Source of the DNA: Sisyra terminalis
Lineage: Eukaryota; Arthropoda; Insecta; Neuroptera; Sisyridae
Reading direction: 5' to 3'
Assembly (NCBI GenBank): GCA_958496175.1
Contig: OY292279.1
Location: forward strand, 14,074,001-14,138,000
Length of the DNA stretch: 64,000 nucleotides
Positions 60,881-64,000 of the stretch are shown in pieces (positions within the stretch are counted from its first letter, which is position 1; each line of letters opens with the position of its first letter). A program made the translations under genes and the position numbers. The notes under the pieces are model-generated. The model saw only the letters and a list, made by a program, of their open reading frames with translations. It had not been told where the DNA came from and searched no databases.

Positions 60881-63800
60881 AATTTATGGCAAGATAAATA
60901 TAAATAAAATGTCATTATTTATTGTTGCACATGATGTGGGACGATTGACTGAAAATTTTTTGATTTATTTATATCAGAAAAAAAAAATTATTCGAATGAA
61001 ACAAACGGAAAAAATGAGATTATATGGAAATGTAACGCCGACGCAGTTGATTTCAAGCGGAGGACGAATTAATTTATCGGAAGATTTATATGAATTTAAA
61101 TTATTAATGAAATTAATCAGACTTTCATATATATATTTTTCTATTTTTTCAAATTTAAAGTCACAGTTTCAGTGGTTCAAAATTATAATTTATTGGGTAA
61201 AAAAATGGTTAAAATTTGGGGGGCCAAACAAGAGATTTATTAGCCAGTTAGAAAAAAAAATATAGTTTATTTATAAATTGCAAAAATAACTACTTCACTA
61301 TTATAACGAAAAATGTGGAAAATGTGTGGAAAAACAAAGAAACCTAAGAAAACAGTGAAGAGTTTATAATCCGTCGGTCGGCAACTTTGGTTTTGATTAA
61401 GAAGAACAAAGTTGAATGGTTCACACATTAATCAGTAGAAAACCGTTAGATTGGTGAATTAGCTAAATGACATTACTAATTTTTACAAATTAAATGTGTC
61501 CGAAACATGTTTTGTACGGAAATCTTATTGTAATTTGAATAATAACCGTAAGACATGTCTAAATATTGGTTTGTTTGATAATTTGGTCCACTATATTTTT
61601 CTTAAAAGTAATCATTTATTTTTCTTTCAATAATTAAGCATTAAATTGCAAAAATTATCGGTAAAGGAATCAAAAAGCTCAATTATCAAAGTATTTTTTT
61701 AAAAAAATAAAAAGGAAAATAGTTAAATTTTCCAAAAATGATAAAATAAATATATATTTTTTTCCAATTCTCTTAACTTATCGTTATTTATTAATAGAGG
61801 GACTATAAAAACTCCCATCCAAAACTAAAAATAAAAAAATTAAATTTGAAAGATCTAATAATAAAAAATGGAGTTACGTATTCGGGTAAAAGTGTAATGG
61901 AAGAAACCATAGTGAATTACAAAACTATTGGAGCAAAAAGCATATTATATGGATTAAAACTTTTGGGATAAAATCTAGATAAATACCAAATAGTAATAGT
62001 TACCAAACCAGTGTTTCGCGACATTTTATATTCCAATAATAACACTTTTCCAATGTTGTAAAGTTTACAAAGCTCGAAATGGTTGAAAGCTTCTATATCA
62101 AAACCAAACATAGTATTCAAAATCAGCAAAAATCTGTCCAGTTTTTGCTACTTAAAATATTTCTCTTTTTCCTAGATTAAGGTTAGTTTTTGGGGAAAAT
62201 TTGTATCGTGTTTAAACACAACTTTAATAACATAATTTTATTAAAATACCATAAAAAAGCAAAGAAATCTAGTAGTATACAGAAAGCCACAAATAATAGA
62301 AGAATAAAGGAAAGTCTACCCTCAAATGTTTTCTATTTTAAATTGATTCAAAACATCGTCTTTTTGAACAATGTATCCTAAAGAACTTAACGGTTATTTG
62401 TTTAATTCATTAAAATAACAAAACAACCAAAAACCATAATAAAAAAATTATCTTTTCAGTCTTTAAATCAAAAGCGTTATGAAAGGTTTTCCAGAAAAGC
62501 GAAAAGGTAACCAAAGATTTCTTATATTAGATTTACCTTTTATAATTTAAAATTTCGAGATAAATGAAAAAAAAAATAAAGGGATATAAAATAAAACCAT
62601 GTAATTCTTAAACAATATATGAAATATATTGTGTATATAATTTACCAAATTAAACTCTAAAAATTTTGAATAATATATTGCCCAGACACGCATTTGATTG
62701 CCAAGCAATATTCCTTCGACGTCATCAAGTAGTATTTTCAAAGTCAGCAGAAAATCTAATTCGACTTCAGATAATAGAAGTCATTTTACTTTATTTAAAT
62801 GTCAAAATAAGAAATTTTTTAGTCTTTTTGTAATAGCAAATTTTTGGTTGGATTTTTCGACTTTAATTCTTCTCAAGACTTCTTACTTTTTATTTAAAAT
62901 TCTAGTGATTATTTCTTCTTCGAAAAAATTATACTTAAGTTAGTTAATCATCAAACAGTTGGTATTATTTGTTGTCTATTTCTTTTTAAATTCAACAGGA
63001 TGAAGCAACGGATAAAAATCAAGATAATTTAATAGATATATAAGAAATTTAATGGCCACTTATCCTCAATCCTTAATCAAATTTTTTCAGTAAGTGTTAA
63101 CTATCTTAAGCAACTGGGCTTTTAGTTACCAGAGAAAGTCAACAAGTAATGAACGAAGAAATTGAAGAAAAAGCTCATTTTGTCAGAAATTGTTTTCTCT
63201 TTCTACTTAGTTTATTTTAACGATTAAAAAAATCGTAAAATTTAATCTGATATTATCCAAAGAATAACATTAATTTCTTATATTTAATTTTTTTACAAGA
63301 AAACTTTTATTTCCAATAGCTTAGCTATTATTCATTTAATCATAAAGGAGTGAGCTTTTCTGGCATGATTCTTGTTTGATTTTCAGTTGTTGTTTCGCAA
63401 GGAATAAGATTTAAATTTTCGTTTCAAAGCTTTTAGGATAAATTGATGTTCATATAATATTTTGTCCATATTTCTAATATCAAATACAGTTGTTTACAAT
63501 TTTCAAGCTCTAGGATATATTAGGCAATAGCAATTAATATAATGGTGGTAAGCTTTTAGTTTACTTGTTAAGATATTTTTAGAGAAGTTTGAAAAATGTG
63601 ATCAAATTAGTATTATTTTTCGATAGTTTATCTTAGACGTGTTGAAAATACAATTAATATATGATCCTAGCCAATCATCCCCAAACATAAGAAAATGATA
63701 AACGACACTTGGTAATACCTAAACACCAAACGCAGCACCAAGGGATGAAAATAGAACGAACCCTTCTCTATTTACATTTCTGACAATCAAAGAGATAATC

Positions 63801-64000
63801 CTCCACTTACAATGAAGGAATAATAATACAATATGACCAATTTTAATTAATACAAAAGCCCAACTGGAAGTTTGCATCTAAATAATATCAACACACGCCA
63901 ATAATAAACATATTCAAATTTCGTCGGGAAGCATCCGACAATTTCTGTCGTATTACAGAGAATCCCAATAGATTTCTCTCTCAATATATATGGAGAACAT
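60881..64000. other. AT-rich non-coding DNA to the window edge
   Basis: A plus-strand ATG opening of 118 codons (60909-61265) has no known domain and heavy Ile/Lys/Phe content, so I treat it as chance. No transposon ends, RNA genes or further Hox exons were found. The last 350 bp (63660 on) are slightly less AT-rich. Confidence 0.5.

Noticed and set aside
60909..61265. 118-codon plus-strand ORF
   Set aside because: Composition is what AT-rich DNA gives (Ile, Lys, Phe, Leu), with no recognisable domain.

Overview
This window is AT-rich animal DNA, almost certainly from an insect and probably a beetle. It holds one recognisable host gene, the Hox gene Antennapedia (Antp, called prothoraxless in Tribolium), on the minus strand. 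The gene reads as two coding exons. Exon 1 (54519-55323) encodes an insect-type Antp N-terminus and the YPWM hexapeptide. Exon 2 (29761-30011) encodes the complete 60-residue homeodomain and the acidic C-terminal tail. A phase-1 intron of about 24.5 kb separates them. The spliced product is 351 residues. The beetle guess rests on the N-terminus MSSYFANSYIPDLRNGG, which matches my memory of Tribolium Antp. No bacterial, organellar or viral features were seen.

Layout. 1-29.7 kb lies 3' of Antp. It contains no host gene I can recognise; by usual Hox order it should face ftz/Scr. It holds the Antp 3' UTR near 29.5 kb, a 5'-truncated jockey retrotransposon with poly(A) and target-site duplication (14695-15736), a small odd jockey fragment between 29-bp direct repeats (21132-21530), a large foldback element (2105-2525), tandem duplications, hairpins, and several less AT-rich islands that may be cis-regulatory. 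30.0-54.5 kb is the Antp intron. It carries a broken mariner-like element only about 280 bp from the homeobox exon (30292-31206), a non-autonomous hAT-type element with intact 13-bp ends (38397-39678), a diverged duplication near 53.5-54.1 kb, and more islands. 54.5-55.6 kb is the first coding exon with a predicted 5' leader containing five upstream AUGs and a strong splice acceptor at its far end. 55.6-64 kb is the 5' side, toward Ubx in the usual order. It should hold upstream untranslated exons and the promoter(s), which I could not place, plus a small MITE and a homeodomain-core-rich stretch.

How it works together: one developmental transcription factor sits in a large non-coding territory. 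The islands in the intron and flanks are the natural candidates for its enhancers, and several carry the Exd/Hox-like string TGATTTATA. Most predicted ORFs outside the two exons and the transposon fragments look like chance openings in T-rich DNA. I found no new protein system. The items most worth a check are the uORF-rich leader, the in-frame NCDSM remnant upstream of the start, the paired TGATTTATA palindrome, and the unusual jockey fragment.
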